Shown here piece after piece: positions 1 through 8,789 of a stretch of DNA of 64,000 nucleotides; the first letter of the stretch is position 1; each line of letters begins with the position of its first letter. This stretch comes from an unidentified eubacterium SCB49 (GTDB lineage: Bacteria; Bacteroidota; Bacteroidia; Flavobacteriales; Flavobacteriaceae). The stretch is from the NCBI GenBank assembly GCA_000170815.1, contig ABCO01000004.1:124001-188000 (forward strand), written 5' to 3'. A program made the position numbers and the translations under genes. The notes beneath the pieces were generated by a model. It was not told the DNA's origin and did no database searches. It saw only the letters and a program-made list of their open reading frames with translations.

Positions 1-1524
1 CAAATCATCTTCTTCTGCATCTGGATCAACAATAATATCACCACCATTTGCATCTACCCCATCGGTACTAAACTCCCCTACTTGATACACCTTACCGTTT
101 ACAGTATATTGGAAAGCAACCCCTAAAACTTCATCATTATTTAAACGTTGATTAAGAGAAATATACCCCAATTGAGTATTTAAATCATATTCATTTGCAT
201 CTAATCTACGTGCATTCTCTAATGTAGCATAGTCTGTCCCGTCATTTACACTAATACCAAAACCATTACCTACAGTTGCAATATCCCGTATTGAAGAATT
301 TAAGATAGACATAGCGTCACCTTCAATTCCAAAAGGGTTAAAATCATTATTTGCGTTGTCTGGAAAAGAAGCACGAGGCTTATTTAAGAAACCACCTGGA
401 GGAAAATCAAGACCTATATTTGATATATCTGACTCTCCAATATCCTGTATCGCTACAATATTACGAACATCATCAGTGTTACTCGTAGTATTTGTTATCC
501 AAACTTCTGCTCTTGTAATTTGAACATTACTATTAATAAAAGGATACTGTCCTAAAGCAGTGTTATAATTATCCCTAAAGTAATGAGCCAAAAAGAAGTG
601 ACGATTCTCATCATATTCTGAAGCAAAAAACTCATAATCTGTTACAGTAGAACCCCCTTCTGCAACTACAGAGCGAGTTTCAGATTTCTGTTCTGAAAAC
701 ACTCCAGTTATTGTTGTTTTACCAAACTGCAATTGTGTTTTAACACCAAAAAGACTCTGCGCCCCTTGGATTAATGAACTATTAAGTGGCATACTCACGT
801 TACCTACTTCAATTTTCTGAATAATAGAATCCTCACCACCACCTAAAGTAGGGTCATATTCTAATTTTATTTGGTTCTGAAAATCAAAAGTAGATTGCGT
901 ATCATAATTTGCAGTAACCGAAAGTCGTTCTCCAACTTTACCTAACAAACTCAAACTAATACGTTGATCAAAATCAAAAGAAAGGTTTGTTCTGTTTCTT
1001 GGCGAGAATGCTGGATTATCTTGTTTTGTAAAAAGAACACCTAAATCCATCTCTACACTACCTTGAGGGATTACCTCAATGACGTTACCCCCAAAAATAG
1101 TTTCAAACAAACTAGATTTTACATAAAAAGAAGGTAACAAGTTTTTTTGTAACTCATCCGAGCCTTCTTTCCTTCCATCTGCAGCACTTATTTTATCTTT
1201 AAAATATTTCTTCATCTCCTCTTTAATGATGAGATCTTGATACTCTTCTGGCGTCAAGATTATTGGGTAAGAAATATTAAAATCACCTAGTGTTTGTGTG
1301 TAAATATAACGATCTGTTATAGGGTCATAAACATACAAATCTTCAATACTTGGCGGCGATGGTAGCTCCATCTGGCCCATAGCAACAGTATCTACATCAG
1401 ACGCCGGATCACCATCTGGATCAGGGTCAATTTCTTGAGCAGTAAGACTACCACTCATGAATATACTTAAAACGAATAACAGTTTAAAGAAACTGTTTGA
1501 GATTGCGTAATTGTTCGTGTTCAA
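1..1524 (-). CDS. sprA: SprA, T9SS outer-membrane translocon / gliding protein (5' part only)
   Basis: N-terminal ~508 codons of SprA, the very large (usually over 2,000 residues) outer-membrane barrel that is the type IX secretion channel and is needed for gliding. The gene runs off the left edge. The reading frame is open throughout and includes the SprA-type stretches LPSPPSIEDLYVYDPITDRY, LPSFYVKSSLFETIFGG and LSFDFDQRISLSLLGKVGERL. The first ATG (1458) lies inside a hydrophobic segment. The in-frame TTG at 1524 instead gives a complete signal peptide (NSFFKLLFVLSIFMSGSLTAQ), so TTG is preferred. It begins 4 nt after the ruvA stop, which implies translational coupling. A ruvA-sprA arrangement is familiar from flavobacteria. 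The family call is firm; the exact start is inferred. Confidence 0.9.
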   Translation of the reverse strand, partial: MNTNNYAISNSFFKLLFVLSIFMSGSLTAQEIDPDPDGDPASDVDTVAMGQMELPSPPSIEDLYVYDPITDRYIYTQTLGDFNISYPIILTPEEYQDLIIKEEMKKYFKDKISAADGRKEGSDELQKNLLPSFYVKSSLFETIFGGNVIEVIPQGSVEMDLGVLFTKQDNPAFSPRNRTNLSFDFDQRISLSLLGKVGERLSVTANYDTQSTFDFQNQIKLEYDPTLGGGEDSIIQKIEVGNVSMPLNSSLIQGAQSLFGVKTQLQFGKTTITGVFSEQKSETRSVVAEGGSTVTDYEFFASEYDENRHFFLAHYFRDNYNTALGQYPFINSNVQITRAEVWITNTTSNTDDVRNIVAIQDIGESDISNIGLDFPPGGFLNKPRASFPDNANNDFNPFGIEGDAMSILNSSIRDIATVGNGFGISVNDGTDYATLENARRLDANEYDLNTQLGYISLNQRLNNDEVLGVAFQYTVNGKVYQVGEFSTDGVDANGGDIIVDPDAEEDDL

Positions 1525-1528
1525 AAGG

Positions 1529-2110
1529 TTACAAATTTTTTAAAGCATGTTTAATTATCTCTTCTACAGTAGCTTCTGGATGTTGTTGGACAATTTTGTC
1601 ACACACTTTTTCAGCTACTTTCCTAGCAAAACCTAAGGTCTCCAAGGCTGATAACGCTTCATTTTTGTTCGTATTGCTTGAAACGGCAGAAATAGCTGAC
1701 ATTCCAAACACTTTAATTATTTTATCTTTTAAATCTAAAATCACTCTTTGAGCAGTTTTAGCACCTATTCCTTTAACAGATTGGATCACTGAAACATCTT
1801 CAGAAACTATTGCATCCATCACTTGCTTTGGGTTTAACGAAGACAACATAGTTCTTGCTATACTTGCCCCTACACCAGAAACAGAAATCAATAATCTAAA
1901 AATTTCTCGTTCTACTTTTGTAGAAAAACCATATAAGGTATGAGCATCTTCCCTCACTTGTAAATGTGTATACAATAGCACATTTTCTGTTGAAGGTAAC
2001 TGCGAAAATGTATGCAATGAAATATTTATAAAATAACCCACACCATTACACTCAACCACTACATCTGTAGGGTTTTTCTCTATCATTTTTCCTTGAACGT
2101 GATGAACCAT
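1529..2110 (-). CDS. ruvA: Holliday junction branch migration protein RuvA
   Basis: 193 aa, the normal RuvA length. RuvA binds four-way DNA junctions and recruits the RuvB motor in recombinational repair. Visible parts are an N-terminal OB fold (MVHHVQGKMIEKNPTDVVVE), two central helix-hairpin-helix segments (LISVSGVGASIARTML and SVKGIGAKTAQRVILDLKDK), and a C-terminal RuvB-binding helical domain (EALSALETLGFARKVAEKV). Its partner ruvB lies about 5 kb away on the same strand in another operon. A clear promoter lies just upstream, and sprA follows after 4 nt, so the two are probably co-transcribed. Confidence 0.96.
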   Translation of the reverse strand: MVHHVQGKMIEKNPTDVVVECNGVGYFINISLHTFSQLPSTENVLLYTHLQVREDAHTLYGFSTKVEREIFRLLISVSGVGASIARTMLSSLNPKQVMDAIVSEDVSVIQSVKGIGAKTAQRVILDLKDKIIKVFGMSAISAVSSNTNKNEALSALETLGFARKVAEKVCDKIVQQHPEATVEEIIKHALKNL

Positions 2111-2131
2111 TTTAACTTGCTGTTAAGGGTT

Positions 2132-2165
2132 CAAAGATAATATATTTAATTGGGCTTTTCCAAAA
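2132..2165 (-). promoter_or_regulatory. Bacteroidota-type promoter for ruvA-sprA
   Basis: On the minus strand, a -7 box TATCTTTG (2132-2139) is preceded by TTTTG (2161-2165) at a 21-nt spacing, matching the TTTG/TAnnTTTG pattern of the Bacteroidota primary sigma factor. It lies about 22 nt upstream of the ruvA ATG. Confidence 0.7.
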
Positions 2166-2218
2166 TTACAAAACAGGTAATTAACAAATAATTATGAGAT
2201 ATTTTTTAATTAAAATCT

Positions 2219-2262
2219 CAAAAAAATAACGCTTGTCACACCTCAGCACAACAAGCGTTATT
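2219..2262 (-). terminator. Intrinsic terminator behind malic enzyme
   Basis: Perfect 12-bp inverted repeat AATAACGCTTGT (2225-2236) / ACAAGCGTTATT (2251-2262) with a 14-nt loop. On the minus strand it is followed by a run of T. It sits 85 nt past the maeB stop and separates maeB from ruvA. Confidence 0.85.
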
Positions 2263-2346
2263 CATTAATTTACAGCGATTTACAATGCAAAAATATCCAA
2301 CACATAACACGCTTTAAAATTTCATATAATTTCTAGAGCACAACTA

Positions 2347-4650
2347 TCACATAGCCCTAAACTTGCTCGCTTCTTTTTCTCGCTTTTCTTTTTGCTGAGA
2401 ATCCACTACGGCAACAGCTGCCATATTCACCATTTCTTCTACACTTGCACCTAATTGTAAAATATGAACAGGCTTACGCATTCCTAACATAATTGGACCA
2501 ATAGACTCCACATTATTCAATTCTTTTAGCAACTTGTAATTACTATTTGCAGAATCTAAATTAGGGAATATTAAGGCATTTACCTTTTTCCCTGCTAATT
2601 TAGAAAATGGAAATTTCTTTTGCAGCAACTCACTATTTAATGCAAAATCTGTTTGTAACTCACCATCCACATGCATATCTGGATTAGTACGATGAAGATA
2701 TTTAACAGCATCTTTCACTTTTGTAGCGTGTGGATCTTTTGAAGAACCAAAATTTGCATAAGAGATCATTGCAATCACAGGATTTAAACCAAACATTTTC
2801 ATGGTATAGTTTGTCATCTGTGCAATTTTAGCAAGTTCTTTTGCCGAAGGGTCAATATTAATAGATGTGTCCGAAATAAATAAAGGACCACGTTTAGTTA
2901 ACATCATATTTGTGGTTGCAACCTTATCCACACCATCATAACTACCTATTGTTTCTAGAACGGGTCTAACAACAGATGGATATGCTCTAGAATAACCAGA
3001 AATCATAGCGTCTGCATCACCTTCATTTACCATCATAGATGCAAAATAGTTACGCTCTCTCATCATACTCTGAGCATCATAATACGTGATACCACTACGC
3101 TGTCTGTTTTTAAAATGCTTTTCTGCATAGCGATCTCTATGAGCTGCCTCTTCATCGCTTTTAGGATCAATAATAGTCACCTCTCTATCATATTCTATTT
3201 GTTCCATTAGCTCCTCAATCACATCTCTTCTTCCCAAAAGAATAGGAATACCTATACCTTCATCATGTACTATCTGCGCAGCCTTCAACACATCTAGATG
3301 ATCTGCTTCAGCAAAAACAATACGTTTCGGGTTCGTTTTAGCACGATTCATTAAGAGCCTAATAATCTTATTATCACTCCCCATGCGCTCATTTAGCTCG
3401 TCTTCATATTTTTGCCAATTTGTAATAGGAGCCGTCGCGACACCACTCTCCATAGCAGCTTTTGCTACCGCTGGCGGCACTTTGGCAATTAAACGTGGAT
3501 CAAAGGGTTTTGGAATAATATAATCTCTACCAAAATTAAGTTTTGTTTCTCCATATGCAATATTCACTTGCTCTGGCACTGCTTCTTTTGCTAAATCTGC
3601 AAGTGCTTTTACTGCTGCCATTTTCATAGCTTCATTAATCTTTGTCGCGCGAACATCTAGTGCTCCTCTAAAAATGAACGGAAAACCAAGTACATTATTT
3701 ACTTGATTAGGATGATCACTTCGGCCCGTAGCCATAATAATATCCTTGCGTGTTTTAATCGCTAGGTTATATTCTATTTCGGGATCTGGATTTGCCATTG
3801 CAAAAACGATGGGTTTTTGCGCCATAGACTTTAGCATTTCTGGAGTTACAATATCTGCAATAGACAATCCTACAAATACATCTGCATCTTTCATGGCTTC
3901 TGTAAGTGTATCTATTTTTCTTGATGTAGCAAACTCAGCTTTTTCAGGTGTTAAATTGTCACGATCTTTACGTATCACACCTTTACTATCTATCATTACA
4001 ATATTATCGGCACTAGCTCCAAATGCTTTATACAATCTTGTACAAGAAACCGCAGCTGCTCCCGCACCACTAATAACAATCTTTACTTCGCTTATATTTT
4101 TTTCTGAAATCTCTAAGGCATTTAATAAAGCAGCAGCCGAAATTATTGCTGTTCCATGCTGGTCATCATGCATTACAGGAATATCAAGCTCTTCTTTTAA
4201 TCTTCGTTCAATCTCAAAAGCCTCGGGCGCTTTAATATCTTCTAGATTGATACCACCAAAAGTGGGAGCTATATTTTTTACAGTTTCAATAAAAGCGTCT
4301 ATATCTTCTGTATCAACCTCAATATCAAAGACATCTATATCCGCAAAAATCTTAAACAGCAATCCTTTCCCTTCCATTACAGGTTTTGAAGCTTCTGGAC
4401 CTATATTCCCTAGACCCAAAACAGCAGTACCATTAGAGATTACCGCTACCAGGTTCCCTTTTGCCGTATACTTATAAACGTTTTCTACATCTTTTGCTAT
4501 CTCTAGGCAAGGCACAGCAACTCCTGGCGAATAAGCCAATGACAAATCTCTTTGTGTGGCATATTTTTTTGTGGGCACTACTTCTATCTTACCAGGTTTT
4601 GGCTTAGCGTGATATAATAAGGCTTCTCTTCTTTTACTTGGTGTACTCAT
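2347..4650 (-). CDS. maeB: NADP-dependent malic enzyme (MaeB type, with phosphotransacetylase-like domain)
   Basis: 767 aa, the long two-domain malic enzyme. It decarboxylates L-malate oxidatively to pyruvate and CO2, yielding NADPH for biosynthesis. Residues ~1-430 are the malic domain, with the YSPGVAVPC motif near 40, the substrate/metal segment MHDDQHGTA near 160 and a Rossmann VISGAGAAAVSC near 195. Residues ~435-755 form a phosphotransacetylase-like domain (FAEADHLDVLKAAQIVHDEG), which in this family is thought to be regulatory rather than catalytic. It is monocistronic, with a -7 box at 4676-4683 and its own terminator. Pyruvate carboxylase at 46.4 kb catalyses the opposing C3-to-C4 step. 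Confidence 0.95.
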   Translation of the reverse strand: MSTPSKRREALLYHAKPKPGKIEVVPTKKYATQRDLSLAYSPGVAVPCLEIAKDVENVYKYTAKGNLVAVISNGTAVLGLGNIGPEASKPVMEGKGLLFKIFADIDVFDIEVDTEDIDAFIETVKNIAPTFGGINLEDIKAPEAFEIERRLKEELDIPVMHDDQHGTAIISAAALLNALEISEKNISEVKIVISGAGAAAVSCTRLYKAFGASADNIVMIDSKGVIRKDRDNLTPEKAEFATSRKIDTLTEAMKDADVFVGLSIADIVTPEMLKSMAQKPIVFAMANPDPEIEYNLAIKTRKDIIMATGRSDHPNQVNNVLGFPFIFRGALDVRATKINEAMKMAAVKALADLAKEAVPEQVNIAYGETKLNFGRDYIIPKPFDPRLIAKVPPAVAKAAMESGVATAPITNWQKYEDELNERMGSDNKIIRLLMNRAKTNPKRIVFAEADHLDVLKAAQIVHDEGIGIPILLGRRDVIEELMEQIEYDREVTIIDPKSDEEAAHRDRYAEKHFKNRQRSGITYYDAQSMMRERNYFASMMVNEGDADAMISGYSRAYPSVVRPVLETIGSYDGVDKVATTNMMLTKRGPLFISDTSINIDPSAKELAKIAQMTNYTMKMFGLNPVIAMISYANFGSSKDPHATKVKDAVKYLHRTNPDMHVDGELQTDFALNSELLQKKFPFSKLAGKKVNALIFPNLDSANSNYKLLKELNNVESIGPIMLGMRKPVHILQLGASVEEMVNMAAVAVVDSQQKEKREKEASKFRAM

Positions 4651-4675
4651 AAAATATGATCTTTATGTTGACTCA

Positions 4676-4683
4676 CAAATATA
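4676..4683 (-). promoter_or_regulatory. -7 promoter box for maeB
   Basis: TATATTTG on the minus strand, 25 nt upstream of the maeB ATG. No convincing -33 element is visible, so this rests on the -7 match alone. Confidence 0.45.
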
Positions 4684-4701
4684 AATTAAACTATTGTCCT
4701 T

Positions 4702-5628
4702 TTAGCCTTTCTTTAAAAAATCAATATTTCTTTTTAATCCTGTAAATTTTGTACGTTTTACAGGGCTTTTTTTGAATATTTCTGAAAAAACAGCTTGCGT
4801 AATCTCTTCCCAATCTTTTTTATCCATCGATAATAATTTAGGATTTGGATTAAACAAGGGTTCTTTATGAGATTTACTAAAACGGTTCCAAGGACACACA
4901 TCTTGACAAACATCACAACCAAACATCCAGTCGTCCATTTTATTACTGAAATGTGCTGGAATTTCATTTTTGAGCTCTATGGTTGCATACGAAATACACT
5001 TACTTCCATCTACCACATAGGGATCTACTATTGCCTGAGTTGGACAAGCATCTATACAAGCAGTACAACTACCACAATGGTCTGTTACAGGTGTGTCATA
5101 CTCTAAATCGAGATCTACGATTAACTCTGCGATAAAATAAAATGAACCTGTTTGTTTGGTTAACAAATTACTATGTTTTCCTATCCAGCCCAAGCCGCTT
5201 TTTGCAGCCCAAGCTTTGTCAAGCACAGGTGCGCTATCAACAAAAGCACGACCATGAACAGCGCCTATTTCTGTAGTAATAGTATGCAACAGCTCTTTTA
5301 ACTTGTCTTTGATAACAAAATGGTAATCTGTACCGTAGGCATATTTAGAAATTTTAAATGCATCTTCATTTTGCTGCTGATCTGGATAATAATTAAGCAG
5401 TAAAGAAATTACACTTTTACTTCCTTCTACAAGTTTTGTAGGATCTAAGCGTTTATCAAAATGATTTTCCATGTACGACATCTCGCCATGCATGTTTTTA
5501 GTAAGCCACTTTTCTAGTCGTGGCGCTTCTTCTTCAAGAAAACCCGCTTTGCTAATACCACAGGACAGAAAACCGAGTCGTTTGGCTTCGGTTTTTATTA
5601 GGCTTGTGTGTTTTGATTTTTGTAACAA
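4702..5628 (-). CDS. queG: Epoxyqueuosine reductase QueG
   Basis: 308 aa. QueG performs the last step of queuosine synthesis, reducing epoxyqueuosine to queuosine in the wobble position of GUN-anticodon tRNAs, using cobalamin and two [4Fe-4S] clusters. The first cluster motif is [12 protein letters not shown] (Cys185/188/191/195) and the second is [13 protein letters not shown] (around 240). The cobalamin/substrate segment [22 protein letters not shown] is near 130-151. No ATG precedes the conserved N-terminus ([19 protein letters not shown]), so the start is the TTG at 5628, 6 nt after the P450 stop. It is the third gene of a ruvB-P450-queG operon. Confidence 0.95.
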   Translation of the reverse strand: MLQKSKHTSLIKTEAKRLGFLSCGISKAGFLEEEAPRLEKWLTKNMHGEMSYMENHFDKRLDPTKLVEGSKSVISLLLNYYPDQQQNEDAFKISKYAYGTDYHFVIKDKLKELLHTITTEIGAVHGRAFVDSAPVLDKAWAAKSGLGWIGKHSNLLTKQTGSFYFIAELIVDLDLEYDTPVTDHCGSCTACIDACPTQAIVDPYVVDGSKCISYATIELKNEIPAHFSNKMDDWMFGCDVCQDVCPWNRFSKSHKEPLFNPNPKLLSMDKKDWEEITQAVFSEIFKKSPVKRTKFTGLKRNIDFLKKG

Positions 5629-5634
5629 AAGCGA

Positions 5635-6963
5635 TTATCTTTCTTCAAATTGTAAGATAGCATTTTTAGGCTTTAAAGTAATTAAAGGTGTAATTTCTAT
5701 TGCCGAAGTTTTATGCATTATTTTAAAATTTGACACCAACGTTTGGATAGCGATCACCATTTCATACATGGCAAAATTATTACCAATACACATACGAGGC
5801 CCAGCCCCAAATGGGAAATAATGAGACGAATATTGATTTTTAGGAACCCCAATAAAACGCTCAGGCTTAAATTGTAAAGAGTCTTCCCAAAAGGTGGGAT
5901 CTCTGTGGATTTCATATATTGAAAAGAGCAGACTTGACCCTTTAGGAAATGACATTCCTGCAAAATATTCGTCTTCTATATTAACACGGTCTATAAAATA
6001 AGCAGGCGGATATAGACGCATACTCTCTTCTACCACCGCTTGTGTATAGGGACTCTCTTTTAAAGATTGCATTAAATCTTGTGTTGTAAAAGCGTCTATC
6101 TCATTAATTATTTTTTCTTGAACCTCAGGGTGCTTTGCTATAAGTTGCGCCGCAAAGGTTAATGCATTGCTTGTAGTTTCGTGCCCCGCCGTAAAAAGTA
6201 TCAGTAACTCATCTACCAGCTGCTCCTCTTCCATTGGCTTGCCATCTTCGTATCTAGCATCGAGAAGCATGTCTAACAAATCATCAAAACGCTCACCACT
6301 TTGTTTTCTTTCTGAAATAAGCTTTTTTAAGATAACTCGTGCTTCTCTAGTTAAAGCAAGGTGCTTTTCTATTTTTCCGCTTGCTTTAAACCACCAACCT
6401 AAGTAGGGCTGTCTCAACTCTTTTACGAGCATTTTTTGAGCAGCTTCTGTTATGTATTGTATTTTTTTTATTTCATCTTCCTCAATTGCGCTACTAAATA
6501 ACGATTTTGCAACGGTTTGAAATGCGAGATCGTTCATTATTGGGAAAACATCAAAATCTACGCTGGTTTCAATCTTTAAAATTTCAGAAGTAATGGCAGC
6601 TTTTATATTATCTAAAAGCAAGATTAATTGTTTTTTATGAAATGCCGGCTGGATGAGTTTGCGTTGTTTTTGCCAGTGTTCTCCTTCTGCAGTAAGCAAC
6701 CCTTTACCTACATATTTTGCTAAGTCTTCTGTCTGAATGTTAGACTTTGAATAGTTACGTTGGTTTTTCTGCAAAACATATTGCAACAACCCAGCATCTC
6801 GCGAAAATAACACCGATTCTGTAAAACTAATATTGAGGCGAAAAGTATCACCTAATCGTTCAAAATTATCTTTATGAAACGGCAATGGGTTATTAAGTAT
6901 TGCAAGCGAATGCTTTAAAAACCGTGCTAATGGCACCTGTGGTATTTGCTTTTTTTGTTCCAT
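5635..6963 (-). CDS. Cytochrome P450
   Basis: 442 aa soluble haem-thiolate monooxygenase with no membrane anchor. The I-helix oxygen-activation motif AGHETTS is at 259-265, the K-helix ExxR at 313-316 (EESMR), and the haem loop FPFGAGPRMCIG contains the proximal ligand Cys392. The overall pattern resembles bacterial fatty-acid or aromatic-hydroxylating P450s, but the substrate cannot be read from sequence. The ATG overlaps the ruvB stop by one base (TAATG), so translation is coupled to RuvB, and queG follows after 6 nt. No ferredoxin or reductase partner is in the window. The link to DNA repair and tRNA modification genes is probably only shared transcription. Confidence 0.93.
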   Translation of the reverse strand: MEQKKQIPQVPLARFLKHSLAILNNPLPFHKDNFERLGDTFRLNISFTESVLFSRDAGLLQYVLQKNQRNYSKSNIQTEDLAKYVGKGLLTAEGEHWQKQRKLIQPAFHKKQLILLLDNIKAAITSEILKIETSVDFDVFPIMNDLAFQTVAKSLFSSAIEEDEIKKIQYITEAAQKMLVKELRQPYLGWWFKASGKIEKHLALTREARVILKKLISERKQSGERFDDLLDMLLDARYEDGKPMEEEQLVDELLILFTAGHETTSNALTFAAQLIAKHPEVQEKIINEIDAFTTQDLMQSLKESPYTQAVVEESMRLYPPAYFIDRVNIEDEYFAGMSFPKGSSLLFSIYEIHRDPTFWEDSLQFKPERFIGVPKNQYSSHYFPFGAGPRMCIGNNFAMYEMVIAIQTLVSNFKIMHKTSAIEITPLITLKPKNAILQFEER

Positions 6964-7985
6964 TAAAACAAACCTCCTTGAATAGGTCCTTTTGCTTTTC
7001 CTAAGTGTTTATATGCAGCTTCAGTTACTTCGCGTCCTCTAGGTGTACGCATTATAAAACCCTGTTGTATTAAAAAAGGCTCGTACACTTCTTCTATAGT
7101 TTCTGGAGATTCTGACACTGCCGTTGCAATCGTTGTAATCCCTACAGGGCCTCCTTTAAATTTATCTATAATGGTGGTTAATATTTTATTATCCATTTCG
7201 TCTAAACCATGAGCATCTACATTAAGCGCATTTAAGGCAAACTTTGCAATGGTAATATCTATGTTTCCATCCCCTTTTATCTGAGCAAAATCACGAACTC
7301 TTCTTAATAACGCATTTGCAATACGAGGTGTACCACGACTACGCCCTGCAATTTCAATAGCAGCTTCCATTGAAATAGGCATATTTAGAATTCCTGCACT
7401 TCGTTGTAAAATGGTTGTGAGCAACTCTGTACTGTAGTACTGTAATCTAGAACTAATTCCAAAACGAGCTCGCATTGGCGCAGTTAACAAGCCTGACCTT
7501 GTTGTGGCTCCCACAAGAGTAAATGGAGCTAAATGTATTTGTACCGATCTAGCATTAGGGCCAGACTCGATCATAATATCTATTTTATAATCTTCCATTG
7601 CAGAATACAAATACTCCTCTACAATTGGACTAAGACGGTGTATTTCGTCAATAAAAAGTACATCACGCTCTTCTAGATTAGTAAGCAAACCTGCAAGATC
7701 ACCTGGCTTATCAAGCACAGGTCCTGAGGTTACTTTTATACCCACCTCAAGTTCATTTGCTAATATATGCGCTAATGTTGTTTTACCTAATCCTGGAGGG
7801 CCATGAAATAATGCATGATCTAAAGCTTCACCTCGCTGATTGGCGGCTTGCACAAAAATTTGTAAATTCTCTAAGGCTTGATCTTGCCCTGTAAAATCTT
7901 CAAAGGAAAGCGGTCGTAATGTTTTCTCAATGTCTAAGTCTTGCGGGCTTAAGTTTTCTTCTGAAGGATCTAGAAATTCATTCAT
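6963..7985 (-). CDS. ruvB: Holliday junction branch migration helicase RuvB
   Basis: 340 aa from the chosen ATG. RuvB is the hexameric AAA+ ATPase that drives branch migration with RuvA. It shows Walker [10 protein letters not shown] (62-70), Walker [10 protein letters not shown] (about 106-114), sensor/arginine motifs GATTRSGLL and MRARFG, and the C-terminal winged helix ending in [13 protein letters not shown]. The frame stays open 13 codons further upstream, but that extension ([13 protein letters not shown]) does not look like RuvB, and the promoter box falls inside it. It is the first gene of the ruvB-P450-queG operon. Confidence 0.95.
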   Translation of the reverse strand: MNEFLDPSEENLSPQDLDIEKTLRPLSFEDFTGQDQALENLQIFVQAANQRGEALDHALFHGPPGLGKTTLAHILANELEVGIKVTSGPVLDKPGDLAGLLTNLEERDVLFIDEIHRLSPIVEEYLYSAMEDYKIDIMIESGPNARSVQIHLAPFTLVGATTRSGLLTAPMRARFGISSRLQYYSTELLTTILQRSAGILNMPISMEAAIEIAGRSRGTPRIANALLRRVRDFAQIKGDGNIDITIAKFALNALNVDAHGLDEMDNKILTTIIDKFKGGPVGITTIATAVSESPETIEEVYEPFLIQQGFIMRTPRGREVTEAAYKHLGKAKGPIQGGLF

Positions 7986-7989
7986 AACA

Positions 7990-7997
7990 CAAATATA
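7990..7997 (-). promoter_or_regulatory. -7 promoter box directly upstream of the ruvB ATG
   Basis: TATATTTG ends only 4 nt before the ruvB ATG at 7985. If transcription starts at the usual distance from this box, the mRNA would be leaderless or nearly so. No strong -33 element is visible. Confidence 0.45.
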
Positions 7998-8303
7998 CAA
8001 AGGGAAACGATGAAAACGACACACAGAAGTGTATTGAATAACATAATTTATAAATAAAGAAATCCTTGAATTGCATTTTTACAAGGAACGATCATCTTCT
8101 TTAGTGAGTTGATTTTTTTTAAATTAAGCCACTAAAAATTAAAAAAACATTAACAAGACATTGACCCTAATCTAGTTCAAATTAAATAGATTTATTGACT
8201 AACTATACAATCGTAAAAGTGGCTTGTGTTTTAAATGATTATTTTTACTGAATCTTAAAACACTTATTTAGACATTATTTACTTTTTACAAAAAACAAAG
8301 ATT
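7998..8303. other. Intergenic gap between ruvB and the META lipoprotein
   Basis: About 300 nt without a gene. It holds the ruvB promoter region, an inverted repeat TTTAGTG (8100-8106) / CACTAAA (8130-8136), and a smaller one, CCTTG/CAAGG, near 8069-8092. No convincing -7 box is seen for the rightward gene; the closest is TACTTTTT near 8279. Confidence 0.5.
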
Positions 8304-8714
8304 ATGAAAAACCTATTAATTTGTTCTATACTAATTTTAACTATTAGTTGTAATACTACAAAATCTAAAATGGAAGCAGACACTACTACAACATTATCAG
8401 ATGGAGCTTACACAGTAAGTACAATAAGAGGAGAAAATGTATCTTCTGAAAAATTAACGCTTGTAGTTTCTGAAGAGGGTCAAAGAATATCTGGATTTAG
8501 CGGATGTAATTCTTATTTTGGAGCAATGAATGTAGAGAGTAGCGACAGGTTATTTTCTGAAATGGGAGCCACTAAAAAACTTTGTCAATCTGCTATGGGT
8601 ACTGAAAAATCATTTTTAAATAGTTTACAAACTGTATCGAGTATTACTAAAGAAGGAAGCACTTTAAATTTAAAAAACACCAATGGTGAAACTGTTATTG
8701 TTTTAAAGAAATAA
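8304..8714 (+). CDS. META-domain (HslJ-like) lipoprotein
   Basis: 136 aa. A type II signal peptide with lipobox (NLLICSILILTISCNTT) predicts a lipid-anchored envelope protein. The rest is one META domain, as in HslJ: LSDGAYTVSTIRGENV, then the typical FSGCNSYFGAM (about 69-79), the LFSEMGATKKLC segment and a C-terminal FLNSLQTVSSI. META proteins are linked to heat or novobiocin stress in E. coli, but no biochemical activity is established. It converges on the protease gene, and both share the terminator at 8734-8772. Confidence 0.85.
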   Translation: MKNLLICSILILTISCNTTKSKMEADTTTTLSDGAYTVSTIRGENVSSEKLTLVVSEEGQRISGFSGCNSYFGAMNVESSDRLFSEMGATKKLCQSAMGTEKSFLNSLQTVSSITKEGSTLNLKNTNGETVIVLKK

Positions 8715-8733
8715 AACATTAAACAACTTCAAC

Positions 8734-8772
8734 AAAAAAGGGCTATAATCTTTGTTGATTATAGCCCTTTTT
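8734..8772. terminator. Bidirectional intrinsic terminator
   Basis: Long stem AAAAAAGGGCTATAATC / GATTATAGCCCTTTTT with a 6-nt loop. It has A/T runs on both sides, so it can stop both the rightward META gene and the leftward protease gene. Confidence 0.92.
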
Positions 8773-8789
8773 AAGATGTATTAAAATTA

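Noticed and set aside
3746..4477. 243-aa open frame on the plus strand
   Set aside because: It lies antisense inside maeB, has Ile/Ser-rich composition from reverse reading of a real gene, and no domain or promoter.
7986..8024. Longer RuvB start (extra 13 residues)
   Set aside because: The extension does not resemble RuvB and overlaps the promoter box.
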